In this document: positions 9,434-18,294 of the stretch, piece after piece | Layout: every line of letters starts with the position of its first letter | Position numbering within the stretch: position 1 is the stretch's first letter | Origin: Olleya sp. Hel_I_94 | GTDB taxonomy: Bacteria; Bacteroidota; Bacteroidia; Flavobacteriales; Flavobacteriaceae | Reading direction: 5' to 3' | NCBI RefSeq assembly: GCF_007827365.1 | Contig: NZ_VISI01000002.1 | Coordinates: 1,493,001 to 1,557,000, forward strand | Length of the DNA stretch: 64,000 bases | Made by a program: the position numbers and the translations under genes | Notes under the pieces: generated by a model | Told to the model about the DNA's origin: nothing | What the model saw: only the letters and a program-made list of their open reading frames with translations | The model's database searches: none

Positions 9434-9789
9434 GTTACCTACAATAACAGAGCGCAATTCAAAACGTGTAATACCGAATATAAAAACCCCTAATTTAAGC
9501 TTACTTTAATAGTCTTTAGCTAACATAAAGCGCGCAGTTAACCAATTCAGAATTTTAGCCAGATAATGTAAAAAAGTATGGTTTTCCGATATTCACTCTG
9601 ACGCAACAACGACGCAAACCGAATTAGCTTGTTTCCCAATAAAAAAATAAAAATAAAAAACTGTAGGTAACACAGCATATAAAAAATTGTTTATTTTAGT
9701 GTCTAAATTATGGAAGTTGCTTATTTACTAACTGCTGAAATTCCTTCGGAATTTCATTGCTCGTAAACACAACTTTCCATATGCAACAC
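9434..9789 (+). mobile_element. Non-coding cassette, copy 3, with compensated R boxes
   Basis: 356 bp. Here R' is GTTACCTAC and R'' is TGTAGGTAAC (9662): the G-to-A change at the cassette start is matched by C-to-T in R'', keeping the pair. All other copies have GTTGCC/GGCAAC. Confidence 0.88.
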
Positions 9790-10143
9790 GTTGCCTACAA
9801 TTGCAACGCTCAATTCAAAACGTATAAAACCGAATATAAAAATCACTGATTTTAAGCTAACTTTATTAGTCTTTAGCTAACATAAAGCGCACAGTTTACC
9901 AATTCAGAATTTTAGCCTGATAATGTAAAAAAGTATGGTTTTCCGATATTCACTCTGACGTAACAACGACGCAAACCGAATTAGCTTGTTGCTCAAAAAA
10001 GTAAAAATTAAAAACTGTAGGCAACACAGCATATAAAAAATTGTTTACTTTAGTGTCTTAATTATGGAAGTTGTCTATTTACTTACTGCTGAAATTCCTT
10101 CGGAATTTCATTGCTCGTAAACACAACTTTCCATATGCAACAC
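9790..10143 (+). mobile_element. Non-coding cassette, copy 4
   Basis: 354 bp, R'' at 10016-10025. Payload variant AAGTATGGTTTTCCG. The right arm CATATGC pairs with GCATAT. No gene is seen. Confidence 0.85.
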
Positions 10144-10499
10144 GTTGCCTACAATTGCAACGCTCAATACAAAACGTGTAAAACCGAAAATAAAACCCAC
10201 TGATTTTAAGCTAACTTTATTAGTCTTTAGCTAACATAAAGTACACAGTTAACTAAATTCAGAATTTTAGCCTGATAATGTAAAAAAGTATGGTTTTCCG
10301 ATATTCACTCAGACGCAATATTGACGCAAACCGAATTAGCTTGTTACTCAAAAAAAGTAAAAATAAAAAACTGTAGGCAACACAGCATATAAAAAATTGT
10401 TTACTTTAGTACTTAAATCATGGAAGTTGTTTATTTACTTACTGCTGAAATTCCTTCGGAATTTCATTGCGCGTAAACACAACTTTCCATATGCAACAC
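10144..10499 (+). mobile_element. Non-coding cassette, copy 5
   Basis: 356 bp, R'' at 10372-10381, last of the tandem run. It lies directly upstream of the four-gene AraC cassette. No gene is seen. Confidence 0.85.
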
Positions 10500-10539
10500 G
10501 TTAGCTGCAACCTGAACAAACCAACGAGCATCCTATTAA

Positions 10540-11373
10540 ATGAATAGACTTTTCCACATATTCAAAGTTGACGGAGCAGATGCAAAAAGAATTTCCGCAC
10601 AACCTGACGAACCTCACAATCACGACTTTGAAGAATTATTGATTGGAATAAACGGTGAGTTGGAACATTTCATTGATTTTAATACTACCAAAATTCAAGC
10701 ACCTTTTGTGAGTTTCGTCACCAAAGGAAAGGCGCACCGACTAATACCAAGAATTTATAACGGGAAATGCGACATTTGGGGAATTCGTTTCAAGAGCGAA
10801 TTTATTCCCGAGACTACATTTCAACTATACTCTCTCTATCACGACCAAGCTAACATAAAATTTGAAAAAGGGTATTGTTTTCAAAGATTGGTTACACTTT
10901 GTGAGATGATGTATTCAGAAACACAACAAGAAACAACTGACCTTTCCATAATAAGACAACTATTAAGTGTTCTGTTCACTATGATAGAAGCCGAAAGAAA
11001 AAAGATAGAACCACAAAACGAGCCTTTGCAAAAAACACAGCATATATCGTTCGGAAATTTTCTGAACATTCTTGAAGAAAATTATCGAAGACCAGTTGGC
11101 GTGGAATTCTATGCAGAAAAACTATTTATGTCATCAAGAAATTTGAATCTAATTTGCCAAAATATTTTAGAGCAAAGTGTTTCTGAAATAATCGAAACCC
11201 GTAAATTGATTGAAGCAAAAAACCTATTGATTTCCACCGAAAAAACTATTTCTGAAATTGCCTACGAGTTGGGGTATAACGAAAACTCATACTTCTCTAA
11301 TGTGTTCAAAAAGAAGGCTGGACAATCGCCAACTGAATTTAGGGACGATATGCAAAAAAGGCTCACTTCCTAA
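10540..11373 (+). CDS. AraC-family transcriptional regulator
   Basis: 277 residues. The N-terminal half is cupin-like, with DEPHNHDFEELLIG (about 26-39) supplying histidines and acidic residues of the sensor fold. The C-terminal 100 residues carry two helix-turn-helix motifs, the second in ISEIAYELGYNENSYFSNVF followed by KKKAGQSPTEFR, the AraC signature. It is the first gene of a four-gene cassette and probably controls the two YceI genes and the dioxygenase-like gene downstream. The effector is unknown. Confidence 0.92.
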   Translation: MNRLFHIFKVDGADAKRISAQPDEPHNHDFEELLIGINGELEHFIDFNTTKIQAPFVSFVTKGKAHRLIPRIYNGKCDIWGIRFKSEFIPETTFQLYSLYHDQANIKFEKGYCFQRLVTLCEMMYSETQQETTDLSIIRQLLSVLFTMIEAERKKIEPQNEPLQKTQHISFGNFLNILEENYRRPVGVEFYAEKLFMSSRNLNLICQNILEQSVSEIIETRKLIEAKNLLISTEKTISEIAYELGYNENSYFSNVFKKKAGQSPTEFRDDMQKRLTS

Positions 11374-11466
11374 ATTTACAACTCAACTACCGAATAGTGT
11401 AATTCAAAACATAAGCATTGTTGCTAATTTTGTAATCAAATAACAATTCAATAGAATTTAAATTTA

Positions 11467-12042
11467 ATGATTATGAAAAAAGTAATGTATTTATTAGCAA
11501 TGACCTTTATAACTATAGGTTCATACGCACAGACCCAATGGAAAGTAGACCCTTACCATTCGTCCTTAAATTTTAATATTTCCCACTCTGGAATTAGTCT
11601 TGTAAACGGGAAGTTTTTAGAATACACAGGAAACTTAACTAAAAACGGAGAAGCTCTTAACGATGCAAGTTTCGATTTTACTGTTGATGTAAAAAGTATA
11701 AACACCGACGTAGAAAATAGAGACAATCACTTAAGAAGTGCTGATTTTTTTGAAGTTGAAAAGTACCCTAATATGACTTTTAAGAGTAATAAAATTTTAG
11801 CAACAGGTAAACCAGACCATTATTTACTATATGGTAAGCTCACTATCAAGGATGTTGCGAAAGATGTGATTTTTGATGTAAATTTTGGAGGAATTGCCAA
11901 GAGCGACAAAGGGGAAAAGTTAGGTATGAAAGCTGAAACAATCATCAATAGGATTGATTATAATATTGATTATGACCCAACAGCTGTTGGCATTGGAAAA
12001 GATGTAACCATAGTAGTCAACTTACAGTTTGCCAAGCAGTAA
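11467..12042 (+). CDS. Secreted YceI-family lipid-binding protein
   Basis: 191 residues. A signal peptide (about 1-21, ending SYA before QTQWKVD) leads into a complete YceI beta-barrel, which binds polyisoprenoid-type lipids in characterised members. The motif WKVDPYHSSLNFNISHSGI opens the domain, and NRDNHLRSADFFEVEKYP is the conserved middle. A second ATG at 11473 may be the true start (MKKVMYL). It lies second in the four-gene cassette, about 90 bases after the AraC gene, with a paralogue next door lacking a signal peptide. Confidence 0.92.
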   Translation: MIMKKVMYLLAMTFITIGSYAQTQWKVDPYHSSLNFNISHSGISLVNGKFLEYTGNLTKNGEALNDASFDFTVDVKSINTDVENRDNHLRSADFFEVEKYPNMTFKSNKILATGKPDHYLLYGKLTIKDVAKDVIFDVNFGGIAKSDKGEKLGMKAETIINRIDYNIDYDPTAVGIGKDVTIVVNLQFAKQ

Positions 12043-12085
12043 TATTTTTTAAAATTATTTATAAAAGAATTAAAACTTAATAAAA

Positions 12086-12616
12086 ATGAAAACAACAAAA
12101 TGGGCAATTGACCCAACACACAGCGAAATCACTTTTAAAGTAAAACACTTAATGATTTCTAACGTAAAAGGAGAATTTAGAACTTTTCAAGCTAACATTG
12201 ATGGCGAAGATTTTACAAACTCTACAATTTCGGCAAACATTGATGCAAGTTCTATATCAACCAACAATAACGATAGAGACACGCACCTAAAAAGTCCTGA
12301 CTTCTTTGAAGTAGAAAAATATCCAGTAATTACATTTGTAAGCACTTCAATCAAAAAAGTAGATGATGATGAATTCAAATTAGTAGGCGACCTTACAATT
12401 AAAGGAACCACTAAAGAAATCACGTTAGATACCGAGTTTGGAGGTTTTATGAAAGACCCTTACGGAAACGAAAAAGCAGGCTTTTCCATAAATGGCAAAC
12501 TGAACCGTAAAGACTTTGGACTCAATTGGAATGCTGCCTTGGAAGCAGGAGGCGTTATGGTTGCAAATGAAATTAAAATTTACGCAGAGGTTCAATTTAT
12601 AAAGCAAGTTTCATAA
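12086..12616 (+). CDS. Cytoplasmic YceI-family protein
   Basis: 176 residues, starting directly with KTTKWAIDPTHSEITFKVKH, so there is no export signal. DRDTHLKSPDFFEVEKYP is the conserved YceI core. About 43 bases separate it from the secreted paralogue, and the dioxygenase-like gene starts 11 bases downstream, indicating an operon. Pairs of exported and cytoplasmic YceI proteins beside DODA-type enzymes are common in Bacteroidota. The ligand is unknown. Confidence 0.92.
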   Translation: MKTTKWAIDPTHSEITFKVKHLMISNVKGEFRTFQANIDGEDFTNSTISANIDASSISTNNNDRDTHLKSPDFFEVEKYPVITFVSTSIKKVDDDEFKLVGDLTIKGTTKEITLDTEFGGFMKDPYGNEKAGFSINGKLNRKDFGLNWNAALEAGGVMVANEIKIYAEVQFIKQVS

Positions 12617-12627
12617 TTTATTATGAA

Positions 12628-13515
12628 ATGGATAGAAAACGATTTATAAAATCATTGGCGTTATTGCCACTAATAAGTAGAAGTATGAATTTAAAAGATT
12701 TAAACAAAATGACTTCAACAATGAGTAACACAGGCAAAATGCCTGTGTTATTTCTTGGTCACGGAAGCCCAATGAATGCCATTGAAGAAAACGAATTTGT
12801 TACGGAATTCAGAAAATTGGGTAAAGAATTGGCACGACCAAATGCTATCCTTTGTATTTCTGCACATTGGGAAACAAAAGGTACGTTTGTTACTGCAATG
12901 CAAAATCCGCCAACCATTCACGATTTTGGTGGTTTTCCACAAGCATTATTTGACGTTCAATATCCAGCAAAAGGAAGCCCAGAACTTGCACAAGAAACCA
13001 AAAGTATTATAACCAAAACAGAAGTTGGATTAGATGATAAATGGGGACTTGACCACGGAGCGTGGAGCGTAATCAAACATCTATATCCAAATGCCGATAT
13101 TCCAGTAATACAAATGAGCATTGATTATTCGCAACCAGCAAAATATCATTACGAATTAGCTAAAGAAATTAGTAGCCTTCGCCAGAAAGGAGTTTTGATT
13201 ATTGGAAGTGGAAATATAGTCCATAATCTACGTATGGTAGCTTGGAAAAAATTAAACGAACAATATGCTTATGATTGGGCAATAGAGGCAAACGAAAAAA
13301 TGAAAAGCCACATTTTAAGTGGAGACCATCAAAAACTTATTGACTTTAAATCACAAGGAAAAGCCTTCGATTTGGCTATTCCGACACCTGAACATTATCT
13401 GCCTTTACTTTATACATTGGCATTAAAAGAAGAAAATGAAAAAATAACATTATTCAACGACAAAGCAGTCGGTGGTTCGTTATCAATGACCTCTCTAAAA
13501 ATTGAATCTGAATAA
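12628..13515 (+). CDS. DODA-type extradiol dioxygenase (YgiD family)
   Basis: 295 residues of the LigB/DODA superfamily, which uses a non-haem metal to open catechol-type rings. The metal ligands are visible in FLGHGSPMNA (about 42-51), SAHWE (about 82-86) and LDHGAW (about 136-141). The N-terminal 35 residues (SLALLPLISRS) are weakly hydrophobic and may be a signal or an extension. It is the last gene in the four-gene cassette; R'' follows 17 bases after the stop. The substrate is not inferable, and 4,5-DOPA or other catechols are family precedents. Confidence 0.9.
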   Translation: MDRKRFIKSLALLPLISRSMNLKDLNKMTSTMSNTGKMPVLFLGHGSPMNAIEENEFVTEFRKLGKELARPNAILCISAHWETKGTFVTAMQNPPTIHDFGGFPQALFDVQYPAKGSPELAQETKSIITKTEVGLDDKWGLDHGAWSVIKHLYPNADIPVIQMSIDYSQPAKYHYELAKEISSLRQKGVLIIGSGNIVHNLRMVAWKKLNEQYAYDWAIEANEKMKSHILSGDHQKLIDFKSQGKAFDLAIPTPEHYLPLLYTLALKEENEKITLFNDKAVGGSLSMTSLKIESE

Positions 13516-13532
13516 GAAATCGAAAAAAGGCA

Positions 13533-13661
13533 GCAGCTAACAACGTATATAAAAAATAGCGGTTTAAGTGCTAAATCGAAATGAATTTTATAAATTTAAG
13601 GTCTGTGTTTAACCGAAAAATTAGTGCGTAAAATCCGCTACTTTTCATATACAAGACCGTT
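13533..13661 (+). repeat. attC-like site, divergent arms
   Basis: R'' GCAGCTAAC pairs with GTTAGCTGC at 10500, closing a 3-kb four-gene cassette. The arms GTATATAAAAAATAGCGG and CCGCTACTTTTCATATAC differ from the common arm yet pair, with A/C again at positions 7 and 12. Confidence 0.85.
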
Positions 13662-14015
13662 GCCTACAATTGCAACGCTCAATTCAAAACGTGTAATACC
13701 GAATATAAAAACCACTGATTTTAAGCTACCTTTAATAGTCTTAAGCTAACATTAAGTACACAGTTTACTAAATTCAGAATTTTAGCCTGATAATGTAAAA
13801 AAAGTATGGTTTTCCGATATTCACTCAGACGCAACAACGACGTAAACCGAATTAGCTTGTGGCTCAAAAAAAGTAAAAATTAAAAACTGTAGGCAACACA
13901 GCATATAAAAAATTGTTTACTTTAGTACTTAAATTATGGAAGTTGTTTATTTACTTACTGCTGAAATTCCTTCGGAATTTCATTGCTCGTAAACACAACT
14001 TTCCATATCCAACAC
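13659..14015 (+). mobile_element. Non-coding cassette, copy 6
   Basis: 357 bp, R'' at 13888. Payload variant AAGTATGGTTTTCCG. The right arm is CATATCC, so the outermost arm pair is lost compared with copies 1-5. Confidence 0.85.
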
Positions 14016-14051
14016 GTTGGCAACAAGCTGAAAAAAACTCACGATAAACAA

Positions 14052-14591
14052 ATGAATATCAGAAAAATAAATATTCAAGACATTGAAACGCTAAAAGAAA
14101 TTGGGAAACTGACTTTTGCCGAAACTTTTTCTTCAGAAAATAGCGAAGAGAATATGAAAGAATATTTGGAAAACGGATTTTCAACTGAAAAACTGACTGC
14201 GGAATTGACAGACCAAAACGCTGAATTTTATTTTGCGGAACTTGACGGAAAAACAATCGGATATTTAAAAGTAAACGTCGGACAATCCCAAACCGAAATA
14301 AAGGAAAAAAACACACTCGAAATCGAACGGATTTATGTGCTAAAAGAATTTCACGGAAAAAAAGTCGGACAAATCCTTTATGACAAAGCAATTGAATTGG
14401 CTAAAGAAAAAAATGTGGAATATGTTTGGTTGGGAGTTTGGGAACAAAACCCGAGAGCAATACGATTTTATGAAAAAAATGGATTTGTAGCATTTGACAA
14501 ACACGTTTTCAAACTTGGTAATGATGAACAGACTGACATAATGATGAAACTCGAACTGAATGAAAAAAAGCCAGTTGCCAACAATGTATAA
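14052..14591 (+). CDS. GNAT-family N-acetyltransferase
   Basis: 179 residues from the ATG at 14052 (MNIRKINIQDIETL). An upstream in-frame TTG exists but lies inside the preceding non-coding cassette and is not credible. The acetyl-CoA loop is at EFHGKKVGQILYDKA (about 103-117), followed by NPRAIRFYEKNGF, both typical of GNAT enzymes. It transfers acetyl from acetyl-CoA to an unknown amine. The stop TAA lies in the attC-like site (residues LPVANNV-type tail), so the last codons come from R'' and the spacer. It is alone in its cassette. Confidence 0.9.
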   Translation: MNIRKINIQDIETLKEIGKLTFAETFSSENSEENMKEYLENGFSTEKLTAELTDQNAEFYFAELDGKTIGYLKVNVGQSQTEIKEKNTLEIERIYVLKEFHGKKVGQILYDKAIELAKEKNVEYVWLGVWEQNPRAIRFYEKNGFVAFDKHVFKLGNDEQTDIMMKLELNEKKPVANNV

Positions 14592-14704
14592 CCGCAATTA
14601 CGGCGGATTCGACTACGTCCGAATCCACTCGGAATTGCTAAAGCCTGTGCTAAACCGAAAATTAACGCATATAAACCCGTAACTGACGGTTATACGAGAC
14701 CGTT
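14574..14704 (+). repeat. attC-like site, second arm type
   Basis: R'' GTTGCCAAC pairs with GTTGGCAAC at 14016. It has the same arm type as the site at 5476 (ATAACCGCAATTACGG), including the extra base in the right arm. It overlaps the end of the acetyltransferase gene. Confidence 0.82.
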
Positions 14705-14765
14705 GGCAGTAATGTAAAAAACGAACAAAATCGAAATTTAAGACCATTGAAAAACTAAAAAACAA

Positions 14766-15233
14766 ATGAATTACATTGTTGAGAATGAAAAATTGACCCT
14801 TCAATATATCCCAGGAAATGGAGCTTGGACTTATCAATTGATAATTCCCAACACGAAAAATATCAAAGGAAAATGGGGCGATTTAAAAGTGTCTGGGACA
14901 ATAGATGGTTATGAAATAAAAAATAAGAATTTAGGGCCAGTAAAAAATTCGGACAAAAAAATGTCTGTTAATTCGGAAATTAGAAACGCAATAAACAAAG
15001 ATGGAGGAGATACTGTTATCGTGACATTATATCTGGAAAATCAAACTGGAATGAATGACAATTCTGAAATTTTGGAATGCTTTAAAGATGCACAAGTTTT
15101 GCGAATTTTTGAACGGCTGGAGAAAATAGAACAGACAGAAATTCTAAATGAAATCTGGACTGTTGCTACGGACGACCAAAAAGCGGAAAAAATAATCAAG
15201 GCAATTGAAAACCTTGAAAGTAAATGGAGTTAA
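14766..15233 (+). CDS. DUF1905/YdeI-like protein
   Basis: 155 residues. Residues 1-100 fit DUF1905, a small beta-barrel: QLIIPNTKNIKG, VSGTIDGYEIKNKNLGP, GDTVIVTLYLE in order. The last 50 residues (LEKIEQTEILNEIW...KAEKIIKAIENLE) resemble the helical YdeI/OmdA tail often found after DUF1905, associated with bacteriocin protection in some bacteria. Function here is not established. The ATG at 14766 follows an A-rich leader. Sole gene in the cassette GTTGGCAGTA...TACTGCCAAC. Confidence 0.75.
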   Translation: MNYIVENEKLTLQYIPGNGAWTYQLIIPNTKNIKGKWGDLKVSGTIDGYEIKNKNLGPVKNSDKKMSVNSEIRNAINKDGGDTVIVTLYLENQTGMNDNSEILECFKDAQVLRIFERLEKIEQTEILNEIWTVATDDQKAEKIIKAIENLESKWS

Positions 15234-15249
15234 GTGAGTGGAAAAACAC

Positions 15250-15379
15250 TACTGCCAACACCGTATATAATTTATTGCTAGTTCTAGCCTACTTACGAAA
15301 ATCCTCGCGGATTTTCTATTCGGTTTTTATTTGCTAAATTATGTGCTAAACCACGCAACAAACCATATACAAACACGTT
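15250..15379 (+). repeat. attC-like site
   Basis: R'' TACTGCCAAC pairs with GTTGGCAGTA at 14702 over ten bases. The arms are GTATATAATTTATTGC and GCAACAAACCATATAC. Confidence 0.85.
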
Positions 15380-15413
15380 GGCAAACATTTAAGAAAAACT
15401 GCATAATTAGAAA

Positions 15414-16076
15414 ATGAAGAACTTTTTAATAATCGTTTCAATCCTATTTTTCTGTAATCTGAATTACGGACAAATTGCAGTTATAAAAGATGTTGATGGA
15501 TTTACAAACGTTCGGAAACTTCCTAAAATTGATTCTGAAGTCATTTATAAACTCAAAGATTCCGAAGTATTTAGTTATCAAGAAAACGAAACAGAATCGG
15601 ATTGGATAACCGTATATATTTCAAAAAACAAATACCAATTGGAATATGGAGAAGACGATACTTTTATGGGTTACATTCATAAAAGTCGTTTATGCCAAAT
15701 TGAGGATTTGACTAAGTACACTGGAACTGAATTTTCATTTGAGTATAAGCTAAAGAAATTTAGTTTGGAAAATAAAATTTCGGATTTTGACGGAAAATGG
15801 CTGACCAAAATTAATGGACGTAGAATTTATGGAACTGACGGAAATATTCCTAAAACAGAAGTTGTAGGAATTGAAACCTCAATAAATGGAAAGTCTATTG
15901 AAATTCCAAACATCTTTTACGAGGATATTTTTGAATGTAACAATGAATTTGAAATCAATAAAAACAAAGATGATTATATTGTTCATCAATGGAATAGCGA
16001 TGGAGCTGGCGGATATTTAATTGTTTGGGTTTTGGGTAATGACAAGTTAAAACAACGACTAATTTTAATACCATAA
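15414..16076 (+). CDS. Secreted SH3b-domain protein, copy 2
   Basis: 220 residues, differing from the product at 5998 at two positions. It has the same signal peptide, SH3 domain and unassigned C-terminal domain. The identity extends through the cassette start (GTTGGCAAACATTTAAG) to R'', but the following hairpin differs (inner stem GAATATTC rather than GAAAATCC). So the duplicated unit is the cassette body more than the neighbourhood. Both copies are intact. Confidence 0.75.
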   Translation: MKNFLIIVSILFFCNLNYGQIAVIKDVDGFTNVRKLPKIDSEVIYKLKDSEVFSYQENETESDWITVYISKNKYQLEYGEDDTFMGYIHKSRLCQIEDLTKYTGTEFSFEYKLKKFSLENKISDFDGKWLTKINGRRIYGTDGNIPKTEVVGIETSINGKSIEIPNIFYEDIFECNNEFEINKNKDDYIVHQWNSDGAGGYLIVWVLGNDKLKQRLILIP

Positions 16077-16088
16077 AAATAAAAACGA

Positions 16089-16220
16089 TTTGCCAACACC
16101 GTGTATAATTAATTGCTTGTTTTAAGACTACTTACGAACATTCCTGCGGAATATTCTATCTGTGATTTATTTGCTAACTTTAGTGCTTAAATCCCGCAAC
16201 TAACCATACACAATCACGTT
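16089..16220 (+). repeat. attC-like site
   Basis: R'' TTTGCCAAC. The arms are GTGTATAATTAATTGC and GCAACTAACCATACAC, with the inner hairpin GAACATTCC/GGAATATTC. Confidence 0.85.
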
Positions 16221-16244
16221 ACCTGCAAGCTGAAAATCGAACTT

Positions 16245-16652
16245 ATGAAAAAAATTGGAACTATAATTTTACTGCTGATTTCCATAAATATATTTGGACA
16301 AAACCTATCTAAATGTGGAATCGACAACAATCCGAAACTCACTCAAACGGAATCTGAATTTCTAACTGAATATATGAATGACGAACAGCGAAAAAATTTT
16401 GATTTAACGAACAAGAAAGTGATTTTTATAACTGGAAATAGTGCTCAACAATTAGGAACGAAATCGGAATATTTTGACAAAATAAAAGAGTGGAATAAAA
16501 ACGGAAATAAAATTGCTACTTGGATTGTCGAACTGAATGAAAACGAACGAAAAATATCTGGTGGATATGATGTTATAATCACATATTGGGTTAAAAATTT
16601 GACAAAAAAAAGAAAGAAGAAAATTATAACCGAAATAAAAGCCAGCAGGTAA
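16245..16652 (+). CDS. Secreted cassette protein (three-copy family), copy 1
   Basis: 135 residues. A signal peptide (MKKIGTIILLLISINIFG) precedes a mature protein starting QNLSKCGIDNN. No family is recognised; one cysteine and an ASR C-terminus are visible. Almost identical genes lie in cassettes at 28027 and 32030. The copies share R' GTTACCTGC and R'' GCAGGTAAC. This copy has unique residues K23, L and E where the other two have E, F and K, so it branched off first. Confidence 0.75.
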   Translation: MKKIGTIILLLISINIFGQNLSKCGIDNNPKLTQTESEFLTEYMNDEQRKNFDLTNKKVIFITGNSAQQLGTKSEYFDKIKEWNKNGNKIATWIVELNENERKISGGYDVIITYWVKNLTKKRKKKIITEIKASR

Positions 16653-16777
16653 CACCGTGTATAATTAATTGCTTTTTTCTTCTCTACTTGCGAATATTCC
16701 TGCGGAATATTCACGGGTTCGTAAAAGTTTACTAATTTAGTTGCTAAACCACGCAACTAACCATACACATCAACGTT
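16645..16777 (+). repeat. attC-like site
   Basis: R'' GCAGGTAAC pairs with GTTACCTGC at 16218. The arms are GTGTATAATTAATTGC and GCAACTAACCATACAC, with an inner hairpin GAATATTCC/GGAATATTC and a TGC loop. Confidence 0.85.
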
Positions 16778-17131
16778 GCCTACAATTGCAACGCTCTATT
16801 CAAAACGTGTCATAACGAATATAAAAACCACTGATTTCAAGCTAACTTTATTAGTCTTTAGCTAACATAAAGTACACAGTTAACCAATTCAGAATTTTAG
16901 CCAGATAATGTAAAAAATACGATCTTCCGATATTCACTCAGACGCAATAACGACGTAAACCGAATTAGCTTGTTGCTCAAAAAAAAGTAAAAATTAAAAA
17001 CTGTAGGCAACACAGCATATATAAAATTGTTTACTTTAGTGTCTAGATAATGGAAGTTGTTTATTTACTTACTGCTGAAATTCCTTCGGAATTTCATTGC
17101 ACGCAAATCACAACTTTCCATATCCAACAAC
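16775..17131 (+). mobile_element. Non-coding cassette, copy 7
   Basis: 357 bp, R'' at 17002. ACGATCTTCCG payload type, sharing CATAACGAAT and GATTTCAAGC with copy 19. The left arm reads GCATATATAAAATTG, a local rearrangement. Confidence 0.85.
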
Positions 17132-17164
17132 GTTACCACACATTAACCAAAAAAACCGTAAAAA

Positions 17165-17404
17165 TTGAAATTTAAACTTGGACTTTCATTATTTTTTGTT
17201 TTCGGATTTTTCTTTTTTAGAATAATCGGACCAATAATTACTGGGAAATTGAAAGATTTTCATATCAGAAATAACACAGGACTTGTTGAAAAAACCCCAA
17301 TAATTTTTAAAGTTTTTAATCTATTTTTTAAAGGAGCATCAATAATGTGTTTGATTTATATAATTATGATTTGGACTGGATTTGTTACAATCCCAAGCGA
17401 ATAA
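17165..17404 (+). CDS. Small membrane protein
   Basis: 79 residues from a TTG start at 17165 (no ATG is available). It has two hydrophobic segments, about 5-25 and 55-75. No family is recognised. It is followed 19 bases later by another membrane protein gene in the same cassette (GTTACCACAC...GTGTGGTAAC), so the two are probably cotranscribed and may form one complex. The non-ATG start lowers confidence in the exact N-terminus. Confidence 0.55.
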   Translation: MKFKLGLSLFFVFGFFFFRIIGPIITGKLKDFHIRNNTGLVEKTPIIFKVFNLFFKGASIMCLIYIIMIWTGFVTIPSE

Positions 17405-17423
17405 ATAAAATAAACTGTTTGTA

Positions 17424-17768
17424 TTGAGAACAACTGAATTTTTAAAAATAAAGACAAATTATCTGGGAATTGGAATTAGGTCAGTTCTCTTTTTCGGTAT
17501 TCTGTTACTTCTGATTTTGATTGAGATATTTGCTTTTTTCCTAATATTTGGTTCAGGAGTTGGTGCAAGTCGCATTTCGGAATTATGGTACGTTGATTTA
17601 ATTTTTAATTATTTACCGATTTTATTCGTTGGCGGATTTTTGGCTTATAGAATAATAAAAGAATATAAAAAACAAGAATATGTAAAATTCAAAACGAATA
17701 TAATTACACTTTTAATATTGATTTTTCTATTCTCAATCAGAAATCAATTAGAACGACTGATTTTCTGA
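17424..17768 (+). CDS. Membrane protein, partner of the upstream gene
   Basis: 114 residues from a TTG start at 17424. Three hydrophobic segments are visible (about 17-42, 60-77 and 92-107), with a short basic loop IIKEYKKQEYVKFK between the last two. No family is recognised. It is the second gene of a two-gene cassette, and R'' follows 16 bases after the stop. Confidence 0.55.
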   Translation: MRTTEFLKIKTNYLGIGIRSVLFFGILLLLILIEIFAFFLIFGSGVGASRISELWYVDLIFNYLPILFVGGFLAYRIIKEYKKQEYVKFKTNIITLLILIFLFSIRNQLERLIF

Positions 17769-17784
17769 ATGGAAAAATAAAAAC

Positions 17785-17915
17785 GTGTGGTAACACCGTA
17801 TATAATTTATTGCTGGTTCTAGCCTACTTACGAAAATCCTCGCGGATTTTCTATTCGGTTTTTATTTGCTAAATTAGGTGCTTAAACCAAGCAACAAATC
17901 ATATACAAACACGTT
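17785..17915 (+). repeat. attC-like site
   Basis: R'' GTGTGGTAAC pairs with GTTACCACAC at 17132 over ten bases. The arms are GTATATAATTTATTGC and GCAACAAATCATATAC, with A/C at 7 and 12. Confidence 0.85.
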
Positions 17916-18270
17916 GCCTACAATTGCAACGCTCTATTCAAAACGTGTCATACCGAATATAAAAACCACTGATTTTAAGCTTACTTAAATAGTCTTTAGC
18001 TAACGTAAAGTATACAGGTTACCAATTCAGAATTTTAGCCTGATAATGTAAAAAATACGATCTTCCGATATTCACTCAGACGCAACAACGACGCAAACCG
18101 AATTAGCTTGTTTCCCAATAAAAAAGTAAAAATTAAAAACTGTAGGCAACACAGCATATAAAAAATTGTTTACTTTAGTGTCTAAATTATGGAAGTTGTT
18201 TATTTACTTACTGCTGAAATTCCTACGGAATTTCATTGCACGCAAATCACAACTTTCCATATCCAACAAC
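17913..18270 (+). mobile_element. Non-coding cassette, copy 8
   Basis: 358 bp, R'' at 18141. ACGATCTTCCG payload type. The inner hairpin of its attC has CCTACGGAATTT instead of CCTTCGGAATTT. Confidence 0.85.
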
Positions 18271-18294
18271 GTTGGCAACAATTAAAACATAACG

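Noticed and set aside
9081..10499. Promoter with TAnnTTTG in the non-coding payload
   Set aside because: No exact match with a suitably spaced -33 TTTG was found on either strand; only near matches.
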